From JBPOIS01 sp052034295 (GTDB taxonomy: Bacteria; Pseudomonadota; Gammaproteobacteria; Pseudomonadales; Moraxellaceae): DNA of 14,138 nt. The translations under genes were made by a program, and so were the position numbers. Positions 6,748 through 13,820 of this stretch are shown here, piece by piece (within the stretch, counting starts at the first letter, position 1; the number at the start of each line of letters is the position of its first letter). Below the pieces are notes generated by a model, which was not told the origin of the DNA, did no database searches, and saw only the letters and a list, made by a program, of their open reading frames with translations. Where the stretch lies: assembly GCA_052034295.1 (NCBI GenBank), contig JBPOIS010000165.1:1-14138 (forward strand), read 5' to 3'.

Positions 6748-8133
6748 ATGACTGCTCTGCCCCTGCTGCGGCAGGACACCGGCCAGCTGCTGCGGCTGAT
6801 GGCGCCGATTTTGCTCACCCAGGTGGCCCAGGCCGGCTATGGCCTGATTGACACGGTGATGGCGGGACAGGTATCGGCCACCGATCTGGCCGCCGTGGCC
6901 ATTGGCGCTGGGCTGTGGCTGCCGGTGCTGCTGCTGTGCCTTGGGGTGCTGTCGGCCACCACCCCACTGGTGGCCGGGCAACTGGGGGCCGGGCAATCGC
7001 AAAAGGTCGTGCCGCTGGTGCAGCAGGGCCTGTGGGTGGCGCTGGGGGTGGGGGTGCTGGGGACCGCGCTGCTGCACGCGGTGCCGTGGCTGTTTGACTG
7101 GGCTGGCGTACCGGCCAGCCTGCAGCCCAAGGCGCAGCTGTTTTTGCAGGGCATCAGTCTGGGCATGCCCGCGTCCTGTGTGTATGCGGTGCTGCGCGGC
7201 TACAGTGAGGCGCTGCACCAGCCGGTGCCGGTGACGGTGATCAGCCTGTTTGGGCTGCTGCTGACCATTCCGCTGAACTGGGTGCTGATCCATGGCCTGT
7301 TTGGGCTGCCTGCACTGGGCGGTCCCGGCTGCGGCTTCGCCTCGGCCACGGTGATGTGGCTGCTGGCGGTGGTGCTGTGGGTGTATGTGCACCGGGCACG
7401 CCGCTATGCCGCCGTGCGCCTGCCCTGGGGGCTGCACCGTCCCGATGTGGCACAGATCTGGGCGTTTTTGCGGCTGGGACTGCCGATCGGTGTGGCGACG
7501 TTTTTTGAGGCCAGTCTGTTCTGTGTGGCCGCTGTGGTGCTCAGCCCGCTGGGTGAAACCACCGTGGCCGCGCATCAGATTGCCCTGTCGGTGACCTCAC
7601 AGCTGTTCATGATCCCGCTGTCGCTGTCGATGGCGCTGTCGATTCTGGTCGGGCACCGTCACGGCGCAGGCGATCTGGCCGCCGTCCGCCGGGTGGTGAA
7701 ACTGGGGCTGGGGCTGTCCACCGTGCTGTCGCTGCTGAGCATCACCGCCCTGCTCAGCCTGCACCCGTGGATTCCGAAGGCCTACACCCAGGACGTGGCC
7801 GTGCAGGCGCTGGCCGGCACGCTGCTGCTGTTTGCGGCAGCCTACCAGCTGGTGGATGGCTGGCAGGTGTGCTCAGCGGGCATCCTGCGCGGCCTGCATG
7901 ACACCCGCGCCACCATGTGGATCACCCTGCTGTGCTACTGGGGCGTGGCTTTTCCGCTGGGCTATGTGCTGGGCCGTCACACCGACTGGGGCGCAGCCGG
8001 GCTGTGGTCGGGTCTGGTGGTGGGCCTGCTGGGGGCGGCGGTGCTGCTGCTGTGGCGGGTACACCAGCAGCTGTACAAAATTCTCCCTGCCCTCACAAAG
8101 CGTCATGACAACCCAGCACGCGGCATGCCATAG
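6748..8133 (+). CDS. MATE family multidrug efflux transporter, NorM type
   Basis: This 461-residue polytopic inner-membrane protein has about twelve predicted helices in two homologous halves. Members of the NorM branch expel cationic drugs in exchange for Na+ or H+. The conserved acidic residues are all present: D35 in I-D-T-V-M-A-G, E254 in T-F-F-E-A-S-L-F and D370 in Y-Q-L-V-D-G-W-Q-V. By spacing they correspond to D36, E255 and D371 of the Vibrio cholerae NorM. The R-G-L-H-D-T-R motif of the second half is also present. ATG 6748 follows GAGGTG (6738-6743). Expression must pass or originate within the terminator immediately upstream. The kinase gene begins 33 bp downstream. Confidence 0.95.
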   Translation: MTALPLLRQDTGQLLRLMAPILLTQVAQAGYGLIDTVMAGQVSATDLAAVAIGAGLWLPVLLLCLGVLSATTPLVAGQLGAGQSQKVVPLVQQGLWVALGVGVLGTALLHAVPWLFDWAGVPASLQPKAQLFLQGISLGMPASCVYAVLRGYSEALHQPVPVTVISLFGLLLTIPLNWVLIHGLFGLPALGGPGCGFASATVMWLLAVVLWVYVHRARRYAAVRLPWGLHRPDVAQIWAFLRLGLPIGVATFFEASLFCVAAVVLSPLGETTVAAHQIALSVTSQLFMIPLSLSMALSILVGHRHGAGDLAAVRRVVKLGLGLSTVLSLLSITALLSLHPWIPKAYTQDVAVQALAGTLLLFAAAYQLVDGWQVCSAGILRGLHDTRATMWITLLCYWGVAFPLGYVLGRHTDWGAAGLWSGLVVGLLGAAVLLLWRVHQQLYKILPALTKRHDNPARGMP

Positions 8134-8134
8134 T
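8105..8134 (+). promoter_or_regulatory. Possible promoter for the ABC1 kinase gene, overlapping the MATE stop
   Basis: ATGACA (8105-8110, 5 of 6), an 18 bp spacer and CATAGT (8129-8134, 4 of 6), preceded by TGC as an extended -10. The MATE stop codon lies inside the -10 element. It would give a leader of about 26 nt to GTG 8167. This is pattern evidence only. Confidence 0.35.
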
Positions 8135-8154
8135 CAGGGCACATCCGTCTGCAC

Positions 8155-8159
8155 AGGAG
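8155..8159 (+). promoter_or_regulatory. Shine-Dalgarno site for the ABC1 kinase gene (GTG start)
   Basis: AGGAG lies 7 nt upstream of GTG 8167. It supports the non-ATG start. Confidence 0.65.
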
Positions 8160-8166
8160 CCTGCCG

Positions 8167-9459
8167 GTGACTGCCCAATCGTCCACGCGCCGCTTTCTCA
8201 AACTGGCGGGCATGACCGCCAACATCGCGGGCAAGGCGGTCAGCCGCAGCCTGCGCACGCTGGGCGCTGATGAAGACGCCAAACTGGCCGCCCGGCAAAA
8301 AACCCTCGAAGACATCGGCACCCAGATCGCCGACACGCTCGGCCAGATGAAGGGCGCGGTGATGAAAGTCGGTCAGATCGCCTCGCAGTATCAGGACCTG
8401 TTTCCGCCCGAAGTGGCCAAAGCGCTGGGCAAGCTGCAGCGCCAGGCCCCGCCGATGCCTTTTGAGCAGATCAGAAAACAGGTCGAAACCGAGCTGGGCC
8501 AGCCGCTGGACCGGCTGTTCCAGTCCTTTGAACCCACACCCTTCGCCGCAGCGTCCATCGGTCAGGTGCACCGTGCCACCCTGCCGGATGGCCAGCCGGT
8601 GGTGGTGAAGGTGCAGTATCCCGGCGTGGGCGAATGCTGCGAAAGCGACCTGAAACAGGTAAGGCTGGCGCTGCGGCTGGCCGGGGTGCTGAAGATCGAC
8701 CGGGCCCTGCAGGACCGGCTGTTTGAAGAAATCCGCCAGAGCCTGCAGGCCGAACTGGACTACCGGCAGGAGGCGCACAACCTGCAAGTGTTTGCCGCCT
8801 TTCATGCCCCGCTGGATGACCGGCTGGTGATTCCGAGGGTGTACCCCAGCCACAGCCGCCGCCGCGTGCTGACCCTCAGTGAGGAAAACGGCGAGCCAAT
8901 CGAGACCGCCGCCACCTGGCCGCTGGCGGTGCGCAACCAGCTTGCCCAGCGCTTGTTTGCGATGATGGGGCAGGAAATTTTTATCCTGAACAGCTTCCAC
9001 TGTGATCCACATCCGGGCAATTTTGCCTTCCGTGCAGATGGCACGGTGGTGGTGTATGACTTTGGCTGCACCAAGGCGCTGCCCCCTGAGGTGATCCAGC
9101 ACTACCGCCAGCTGGTGCAGGCCAGCCTGCAGGGCAACATGCCTGCGGTGGAAGAGCAGCTGCGCGCGCTGCGGGTGCGGACCGATGCCGGTCAGGTGCC
9201 TGCAGACTTTTATCAGCAGTGGATCGACATCCTGCTGCCGCCGGTGAATGGCCGGTTTGATTTTGCCCACAGTGAGGTGCACAAGCAGGCGATGCAGGCG
9301 GCCCGGTCCGCGCTGCGCTACTGGGATTGCTTCCAGCCTTCGGCGGACACCATGATGCTGGACCGGGCGATTTCCGGGCATTACTGGAATATGGTCGCCC
9401 TGAAGGCCCACACGGATTTTTCTGATCAGGTCACGCTGCTGACCGGGGCGACGGCCTGA
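8167..9459 (+). CDS. ABC1/AarF/Coq8-type atypical kinase family protein
   Basis: This 430-residue protein starts with GTG. It has the hallmarks of the ABC1 (UbiB/ADCK) family. The family-specific KxGQ motif is at 67-70, in M-K-V-G-Q-I-A-S. The Ala-rich loop A-A-A-S-I-G-Q-V replaces the usual Gly loop (127-134), and the ATP-site Lys is K148 in V-V-K-V-Q-Y-P-G. Catalytic-loop H-C-D-P-H-P-G-N (278-285) and D-F-G (298-300) follow. UbiB of ubiquinone biosynthesis is about 540 aa with C-terminal membrane helices; this protein is shorter, has no clear membrane segment and has no ubi neighbours. It is therefore more likely the separate Coq8-like paralogue whose substrate is unknown. Lipid or quinone metabolism is inferred from the family. 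Its stop is 3 bp from the convergent dehydrogenase. Confidence 0.93.
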   Translation: MTAQSSTRRFLKLAGMTANIAGKAVSRSLRTLGADEDAKLAARQKTLEDIGTQIADTLGQMKGAVMKVGQIASQYQDLFPPEVAKALGKLQRQAPPMPFEQIRKQVETELGQPLDRLFQSFEPTPFAAASIGQVHRATLPDGQPVVVKVQYPGVGECCESDLKQVRLALRLAGVLKIDRALQDRLFEEIRQSLQAELDYRQEAHNLQVFAAFHAPLDDRLVIPRVYPSHSRRRVLTLSEENGEPIETAATWPLAVRNQLAQRLFAMMGQEIFILNSFHCDPHPGNFAFRADGTVVVYDFGCTKALPPEVIQHYRQLVQASLQGNMPAVEEQLRALRVRTDAGQVPADFYQQWIDILLPPVNGRFDFAHSEVHKQAMQAARSALRYWDCFQPSADTMMLDRAISGHYWNMVALKAHTDFSDQVTLLTGATA

Positions 9460-9462
9460 GCC

Positions 9463-10275
9463 TCAGGGCAGGTAACGCTGCACCCGGCGCAGCACCGCCT
9501 GGGGCGCATAATGCTGCAACTGATACAGCAGACGCCACAGCGAGCCCGGCACCACAGCTTCCGGCTGGTGGTGGGCCACTGCGCGCATGATTTCGGCAGC
9601 GGTGTCGTCGGCACGTCCCATCAGCGGCAGGCCGCGTGGGGCCGCACGGTTGAGCAGGTCGGTTTTGACAAAACCCGGATACACCACCGTGACCTCAATC
9701 CGGTCTTTGGCCACCACCGGGCGAAGGCCATTGAAATAGGCCGCCAGTGCCGCCTTGGTGGCGCTGTAGGCTGGATTGCCCGGCAGCGGCACGAAGGCGC
9801 TGAACGAGGAAATCGCCACCAGATGGCCGCCCCGCCCCTGCTGGCGCATCAGCTGGATGGCCGCCTCGGCCGTCTCAATCGCCCCAAACACATTCACCTC
9901 AAACATGTGGCGGTCACGCTGGGTGCGGCCATCGCCGAGTTCACGGCCCTTGAGCAGGCCGGCGTTGGCAATCACCACATCCACCCCGCCGAGCAGGTGG
10001 GCCAGCCCGGCCAGCACCGGCCCGACCCGCTCGCGCTGGGTCACATCCAGCGCCGCCACCTCGATGCGGATGTCCTGCCCGGCGCTCTGTTCGCGCAGGC
10101 GCTCTGCCAGTTGCTGCAGCAGGTCCAGCCGCCGGGCCACCAGCCCCACATGCATGCCGAGGCGCACGCACTCCACCGCCAGCGCTTCGCCAATGCCACT
10201 GGAGGCGCCGGTGATGATGACGCGCTTGCCGCGCAGGGGGTTGCCCAAAAAGCCCAGATACCTTGCTTTGGCCAT
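9463..10275 (-). CDS. Short-chain dehydrogenase/reductase (SDR) family protein
   Basis: This 270-residue protein is a classical SDR with a complete active site. The nucleotide-binding T-G-A-S-S-G-I-G is at 22-29, N-A-G at 104-106 and structural N128. Catalytic Ser lies in A-I-S-S-F-S (about 156-157) and Y170-S-A-T-K174 completes the set. Arg residues after beta-2 (A-R-R, 47-49) suggest NADP(H) preference. The C-terminal P-E-A-V-V-P-G block resembles SDRs annotated for fatty-acyl or keto-lipid reduction, but the substrate is unknown. ATG 10275 has only a distant AGGA site. It converges on the ABC1 kinase with a 3 bp gap and is divergent from the HopJ gene across about 140 bp. Confidence 0.93.
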   Translation of the reverse strand: MAKARYLGFLGNPLRGKRVIITGASSGIGEALAVECVRLGMHVGLVARRLDLLQQLAERLREQSAGQDIRIEVAALDVTQRERVGPVLAGLAHLLGGVDVVIANAGLLKGRELGDGRTQRDRHMFEVNVFGAIETAEAAIQLMRQQGRGGHLVAISSFSAFVPLPGNPAYSATKAALAAYFNGLRPVVAKDRIEVTVVYPGFVKTDLLNRAAPRGLPLMGRADDTAAEIMRAVAHHQPEAVVPGSLWRLLYQLQHYAPQAVLRRVQRYLP

Positions 10276-10379
10276 GATGACGGGTTGTCCTGAGTCTGCG
10301 TTGACCGATACCGGGGGTAGTGTAAACGATCCGTGTGGTTTTTTTGCGAACGGACCCCCGGGGTTTGTGCGCCATGCCC

Positions 10380-10385
10380 TACAAT
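10380..10385 (+). promoter_or_regulatory. Possible -10 element of the HopJ-family gene
   Basis: TACAAT matches the sigma70 -10 consensus at 5 of 6 and would place the RNA start about 24 nt before ATG 10416. No good -35 is present at 16-18 bp, so this is weak. A separate TTGACC at 10301-10306 lacks a convincing partner. Confidence 0.3.
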
Positions 10386-10415
10386 GGGGCGTTTTTCTTG
10401 TCAGGTGAATCTGCC

Positions 10416-10790
10416 ATGTTTGCGTCTGTTTCGGCTTTGCTGGCGGCGGTGCAATCCGGTCGCGCCCGCTTTGATCAGGTGATCGACCACATCGACAGCC
10501 AGTATGATTTTTTGCCCACGGCCTTCAACAATGGTCCGCTGCACAATGCCGCCGGCCAGAACAGCGGCAGCGCGCGGGTGCTGGCGTTTGGCCAGCTGCA
10601 CCACCTCAGCGTGCTGGACACCCTGAGCCTGTTTGCCGAACACTGGCAGGCGGTACAGGCCAATCCGGCCGGTGAGGACCACAAGAACATCCGTTATTTC
10701 AAAAAATACGGCTGGTCCGGGCTGGCGTTTGGTCACTTTCCCCTGATCACCAAGGTCAGGCCGCAGGTCATCGACCGCAAGGCGATCTAA
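10416..10790 (+). CDS. HopJ type III effector family protein
   Basis: This 124-residue protein is close to the usual 110-120 aa of the family. It shows the conserved F-D-x-V-x-x-x-I-D-x-x-Y-D-F start, P-T-A-F-N-N-G and G-Q-N-S-G-S segments in the first half. The F-G-x-L-H-x-L family core and the end stretch I-R-Y-F-K-K-Y-G-W-S-G-L follow. The family is named for a Pseudomonas syringae effector candidate, but homologues are widespread in free-living bacteria and no secretion genes are nearby. A cytosolic housekeeping role is therefore more plausible, though undefined. ATG 10416 has AGGTGA 6 nt upstream. It stands alone, divergent from the SDR and convergent with the flavoprotein. Confidence 0.9.
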   Translation: MFASVSALLAAVQSGRARFDQVIDHIDSQYDFLPTAFNNGPLHNAAGQNSGSARVLAFGQLHHLSVLDTLSLFAEHWQAVQANPAGEDHKNIRYFKKYGWSGLAFGHFPLITKVRPQVIDRKAI

Positions 10791-10869
10791 GCGGCCAGCC
10801 GGGGGCGCTCAGAAGGCGGCGACGCCGTACCGCCTGCGTGTGCGGTCCAGTGACCTGTGCAGGCGATCT

Positions 10870-10899
10870 GCCGCCGTCTCCTGGCGGCCCGCTGTTTTT
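10870..10899 (+). terminator. Weak hairpin with T-run downstream of the HopJ-family gene
   Basis: A 6 bp stem (GCCGCC at 10870-10875 with GGCGGC at 10883-10888) has a 7 nt loop and is followed after 6 nt by five T (10895-10899). The separation from the T-run makes it a weak terminator candidate. It lies in the 126 bp gap between convergent genes. Confidence 0.35.
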
Positions 10900-10916
10900 G
10901 CTGCTGAGTCCGCGGC

Positions 10917-12143
10917 TCAGCAGGGCTCCAGCGGCGTGGTGCTCAAAAACGCCTTCACCCCCTGTCCCGCCCAGTGCCCGCTGGACAGGCAGGCGGTGAG
11001 CAGATAGCCGCCGGTCGGGGCGTCCCAGTCGAGCATTTCCCCGCAGCAAAACACCCCCGGCTGCTGCATCAGCATCAACTGCCGGTCCAGCGCCTGCCGA
11101 CGGATGCCGCCTGCGGTGCTGATCGCCTCGTCAATCGGTTGCAGGGCGGTGAGGCGCAGCGGCAGGGCCTTCAGCGTGGCCGCCACCCGCTGGGGGTCCG
11201 CCCAATCGGCACGCGGCAGGACTTCACGCAGCAGGGTCATCTGCACCGGGGTCAGGCCGGCCTTGCGCCAGCGGTTGCCCAGCGAATCGCCTGCACTGCC
11301 GCGCTGCAGCAGGCGGGTCAGTTGCGCCTCGCTGCGGTCGGGCCAGACATCCAGCACCAGCACGGCGGCGCCGGACTGCTGCAATTGGGTGCGCAAGGGC
11401 CGCGACAGGGCGTACACCAATCCGCCCTCAATGCCAGCGGTGGTCAGCACCAGATCGCCGCGGCGGACCTGCTCTGGCTGGCCGGCCACCCAGCCGCGCA
11501 GGGTTTTCAGCGGCTGCCCGGCCAGCGCCTGCGCCTGTGGACTCCACGGCTGCACCACGAATCCGGCATTCGAGGCCGCCAGCGGCTGCAGGCCGATGCC
11601 CTGTGCGGCCAGCCAGTCCAGCGCCTGCCCATCACTGCCCAGCCGTGCCCAGCTGCCCCCGCCCACGGCCAGCACCACCGCATCAAAGCGCCGGGTCCAC
11701 ACCTGCCCCTCGTGCGCAAAGCGTTGCCCATCGGCGCACCAGCCCAGCCAGCGGGTGCGGTACTGGAACTGCACGCCCTGCGCCTGCAATCGCTGCAACC
11801 AGCGCCGCAGCAGCGGGGCCGCCCTGAAATCCGCGGGGAAAATCCGCCCCGAACTGCCCACCGCATGGGCCAGCCCGAGCCCGGCCATCCAGTCCACCAC
11901 CTGGGCCGGTCCAAACGCCTGCAGCAGCGGCCCCAGCCAGTCCGGCGCGTCATAGCGCTGGATAAATTCGGCCAGCGGCTCGCTGTGGCTGATGTTCAGC
12001 CCGCCCTTGCCAGCCATGAGGAATTTGCGCGCGGCACTGGGCTTGTGCTCAAACACCGTCACCGCATGGCCTGCGGCACTGATCACCTCCGCCGCCATCA
12101 GCCCCGCTGGACCGGCCCCGATCACCGCCACCGACCGGCTCAT
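10917..12143 (-). CDS. NAD(P)/FAD-dependent oxidoreductase, BaiN/HI0933-like (PP4765/TIGR03862 type)
   Basis: This 408-residue flavoprotein has an N-terminal Rossmann FAD-binding motif, G-A-G-P-A-G (9-14). The family block R-K-F-L-M-A-G-K-G-G-L-N-I-S (39-52) marks the HI0933/BaiN superfamily. A second dinucleotide-contact segment, V-L-A-V-G-G-G-S, lies near the middle. The C-terminal G-E-M-L-D-W-D-A-P-T-G-G-Y-L-L block (about 368-382) contributes to the flavin site. The L-D-W-D-A-P variant is typical of the PP4765 subgroup. The substrate is unknown. ATG 12143 overlaps the stop of the upstream methyltransferase gene by 4 bp (ATGA), so the pair is co-translated. The gene ends 126 bp from the convergent HopJ gene. 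Confidence 0.93.
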   Translation of the reverse strand: MSRSVAVIGAGPAGLMAAEVISAAGHAVTVFEHKPSAARKFLMAGKGGLNISHSEPLAEFIQRYDAPDWLGPLLQAFGPAQVVDWMAGLGLAHAVGSSGRIFPADFRAAPLLRRWLQRLQAQGVQFQYRTRWLGWCADGQRFAHEGQVWTRRFDAVVLAVGGGSWARLGSDGQALDWLAAQGIGLQPLAASNAGFVVQPWSPQAQALAGQPLKTLRGWVAGQPEQVRRGDLVLTTAGIEGGLVYALSRPLRTQLQQSGAAVLVLDVWPDRSEAQLTRLLQRGSAGDSLGNRWRKAGLTPVQMTLLREVLPRADWADPQRVAATLKALPLRLTALQPIDEAISTAGGIRRQALDRQLMLMQQPGVFCCGEMLDWDAPTGGYLLTACLSSGHWAGQGVKAFLSTTPLEPC

Positions 12144-12766
12144 GCGGGGGCCTGCCAGTCATCAAACGGGGTGCGGTAGCCTGCGGGTTTGATCAGGCGC
12201 AGCTCGCTGCACGGCTCACCACGGGCCAGGTATTTTTGTTCAAAGCGGGTGCGTCCACCGCCCACCGCGTCTGCCGTGATGACGTGGCGGCTGAGCGGCA
12301 ACTGCCAGACCTCCCGCGCCTGCTGCTCGGCCTCATCCACATAGGCCGGCAGGTTGCTGGCCAGCACCAGTGTCGCGCCTGCCTGCATCCGTGACAGCAG
12401 GAATGCAAAAAACGGCATGTTCAGCCAGCGCTGTGCCCGGTTGTGCGGCTCGGGATTGGGATAGAGAATGAACACCCGCGCCAGACGGGCGGGCGGCACC
12501 GCGTGCACCACCCACGGCAGGGCATCGGCATGCAGGGCGGTCAGGTTGGGCTGTGGCTGCGCTGCGAGCGCCCGCGCAAAGGTGGCAAACTTGTCGGCCG
12601 TGCGCTCAATCGCCACCAGCTGCACCTGCGGATGCTGCGCCGCACAGGCCAGTGCATGCACGCCGGTGCCTGCACCAATCTCCAGCCACATGGGCGCGGC
12701 TCCAGACCAGTCAGGCCGTACAAATCCTCGGGGGGGCTGCAGGGCAGCAGGCTGGAACAGGCGCAT
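12140..12766 (-). CDS. TrmB-like SAM-dependent methyltransferase (divergent)
   Basis: This 208-residue protein has a Rossmann methyltransferase fold. Motif I is L-E-I-G-A-G-T-G (28-35), the motif II acidic residue is E54 in A-I-E-R, and D81 is in H-A-D-A-L. Overall order matches TrmB, the tRNA guanine-46 N7-methyltransferase. However, the signature P-D-P-W-P-K-x-R-H-x-K-R-R of true TrmB is replaced by Y-P-N-P-E-P-H-N-R-A-Q-R-W (102-114), so it may be a paralogue with another substrate. ATG 12766 has no visible ribosome site, but a perfect TATAAT box 31 bp upstream would give a short leader or near-leaderless RNA. A longer in-frame extension to 13063 is shadow coding of yacG. It is translationally coupled to the flavoprotein. 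Confidence 0.82.
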   Translation of the reverse strand: MRLFQPAALQPPRGFVRPDWSGAAPMWLEIGAGTGVHALACAAQHPQVQLVAIERTADKFATFARALAAQPQPNLTALHADALPWVVHAVPPARLARVFILYPNPEPHNRAQRWLNMPFFAFLLSRMQAGATLVLASNLPAYVDEAEQQAREVWQLPLSRHVITADAVGGGRTRFEQKYLARGEPCSELRLIKPAGYRTPFDDWQAPA

Positions 12767-12792
12767 TTTGGTAGAGCAAAAAACCGGACAAG

Positions 12793-12819
12793 CCGGCATT
12801 ATACCCGGCATCCCGGCAT
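12793..12819 (+). repeat. Three CCGGCAT direct repeats around the promoter
   Basis: Exact 7-mers occur at 12793-12799, 12805-12811 and 12813-12819, spaced 12 and then 8 bp start to start. They flank and overlap the TATAAT box between the divergent methyltransferase and yacG genes. They could be operator half-sites or chance in GC-rich DNA. Confidence 0.35.
12798..12803 (-). promoter_or_regulatory. -10 box of the methyltransferase-flavoprotein pair
   Basis: A perfect TATAAT is present on the minus strand. The best -35 is TTCTCA (4 of 6) with a short 15 bp spacer. RNA would start near 12791, about 24 nt before ATG 12766, which supports that start. The box sits among three CCGGCAT direct repeats. 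Confidence 0.55.
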
Positions 12820-12844
12820 GAGAAGCGCCGATTGAGGACCCGCC

Positions 12845-13054
12845 ATGACCCAGACTGTCCGCGCCCAGACCTTTCCCTGTCCCCGCTGCCGCCAGCCCAG
12901 CGCCTGGCAGGACAACCCGCACCGGCCCTTTTGCAGTGAGCGCTGTCGCCTGCTGGATCTGGGCGCGTGGGCCTCGGAGTCCTACCGGATTGCCGAACCG
13001 GCACCGGAACAGCCGGCCCAGCCGTGGGAAGCCCAGCGCCCTACAGACGACTGA
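12845..13054 (+). CDS. yacG: DNA gyrase inhibitor YacG
   Basis: This 69-residue zinc protein is typical in size for YacG. The four zinc ligands are C12-x2-C15 and C30-x3-C34, in C-P-R-C and F-C-S-E-R-C, followed by the conserved R-L-L-D-L-G-A-W. The C-terminal tail is acidic and Pro-rich. YacG binds GyrB and inhibits gyrase in the characterised E. coli protein. ATG 12845 follows a GAGG site. In many gammaproteobacteria yacG lies beside coaE; here it stands alone, divergent from the TrmB-like gene and convergent with the hydrolase across 38 bp. Confidence 0.95.
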   Translation: MTQTVRAQTFPCPRCRQPSAWQDNPHRPFCSERCRLLDLGAWASESYRIAEPAPEQPAQPWEAQRPTDD

Positions 13055-13092
13055 GCGGCGCAACCCGCTGATTCAAACACCCAGCCAAGCGC

Positions 13093-13737
13093 TCAGCCAA
13101 ACCGTCCGGACACAAACGGGTTGCTGCGTTTTTCCTCACCCACCGTGCCCATCGGCCCGTGGCCGCTGATGAAGCGGGTGTCCTCCGGCAGGCTGAACAC
13201 TTCACGGCGGATCGACGCCAGCAGCTGTTCCAGATTGCCCTGTGGAAAATCGGTGCGGCCAATGCTGCCCACAAACAGCACATCGCCGGTCCACAACAGC
13301 CCCAATTCTGCCGAATAGATGAGGACGCTGCCCGGCGTGTGTCCGGGTGCGTGACGCACCGCAAACGTGTGCTCCCCCAGCTGCAGCGTGTCGCCCTGAT
13401 CCAGCCACTGGGTCACCCGCACTGGCTCGGGCAGGGCAAACCGGAACATCTGCGCCTGCATCTGGATGCCATCCAGCCAGAACTGGTCGGCACGGTGCGG
13501 CCCGATCACCGGCACCCCATGTTCACGGGCCAGCCTTCCCACCCCGCCCACATGGTCCAGATGGCCATGGGTCAGCCACAGCGCCACCAGCTTCAGGCCT
13601 CTGGCCTGCACGGCCTGATTGAGCCGCTCCACGTCCCCCCCGGCATCGATCAGCACCGCCTCATGGGTCTGGTCATCCCACAGCAGGGTGCAGTTTTGCT
13701 GAAAAGGCGTCACGGGGATGATCTGATACTGCAGCAT
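13093..13737 (-). CDS. MBL-fold metallo-hydrolase, YcbL/glyoxalase II-like
   Basis: This 214-residue protein matches E. coli YcbL in length. The metal-binding motif T-H-G-H-L-D-H spans 56-62 (H57, H59, D61, H62). It is completed by H133 in P-G-H-T-P-G-S, D152 in T-G-D-V-L-F and H193 in S-G-H-G-P-M-G. The T-V-G-E-E-K-R-S-N-P-F end block is typical of the YcbL branch, a glyoxalase II-like thioesterase family acting on glutathione thioesters; the exact substrate is inferred. ATG 13737 is preceded by AGGAG 11 nt upstream; an open extension to 13926 adds unrelated sequence and overlaps the neighbouring gene. It lies 83 bp downstream of the McrC-like gene on the same strand. Confidence 0.94.
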   Translation of the reverse strand: MLQYQIIPVTPFQQNCTLLWDDQTHEAVLIDAGGDVERLNQAVQARGLKLVALWLTHGHLDHVGGVGRLAREHGVPVIGPHRADQFWLDGIQMQAQMFRFALPEPVRVTQWLDQGDTLQLGEHTFAVRHAPGHTPGSVLIYSAELGLLWTGDVLFVGSIGRTDFPQGNLEQLLASIRREVFSLPEDTRFISGHGPMGTVGEEKRSNPFVSGRFG

Positions 13738-13820
13738 GGGCTGGGCCACTCCTGAAAAAACCACCCGCCAGCATAGAGCGATTGGGGCCCGTGGGCCAGT
13801 GCCGCGCGGGTCGGACCGGT

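Noticed and set aside
6688..7575. 295-codon minus-strand open frame opposite the MATE gene
   Set aside because: Extreme His/Gln content and no motif. It lies antisense to a complete transporter and runs into the terminator hairpin.
8134..9411. 425-codon minus-strand open frame opposite the ABC1 kinase
   Set aside because: Its His/Gln/Arg-rich composition without motifs marks it as antisense shadow. The plus-strand kinase is complete.
10829..10846. ACCGC/GCGGT hairpin after the HopJ-family gene
   Set aside because: Five base pairs with an 8 nt loop and no T-run is too weak to call.
10974..12179. 401-codon plus-strand open frame opposite the flavoprotein
   Set aside because: Shadow of a gene with intact FAD motifs. 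It has no ribosome site or recognisable domain.
12767..13063. 99-codon N-terminal extension of the TrmB-like protein
   Set aside because: It reads antisense through yacG and across a perfect TATAAT box. The extension has no methyltransferase-family similarity that I can see.
13786..13797. GGCCC-GT-GGGCC inverted repeat between the McrC-like and hydrolase genes
   Set aside because: The loop is only 2 nt and no T-run follows on either strand, so it is not a credible terminator. It may be chance in GC-rich DNA.
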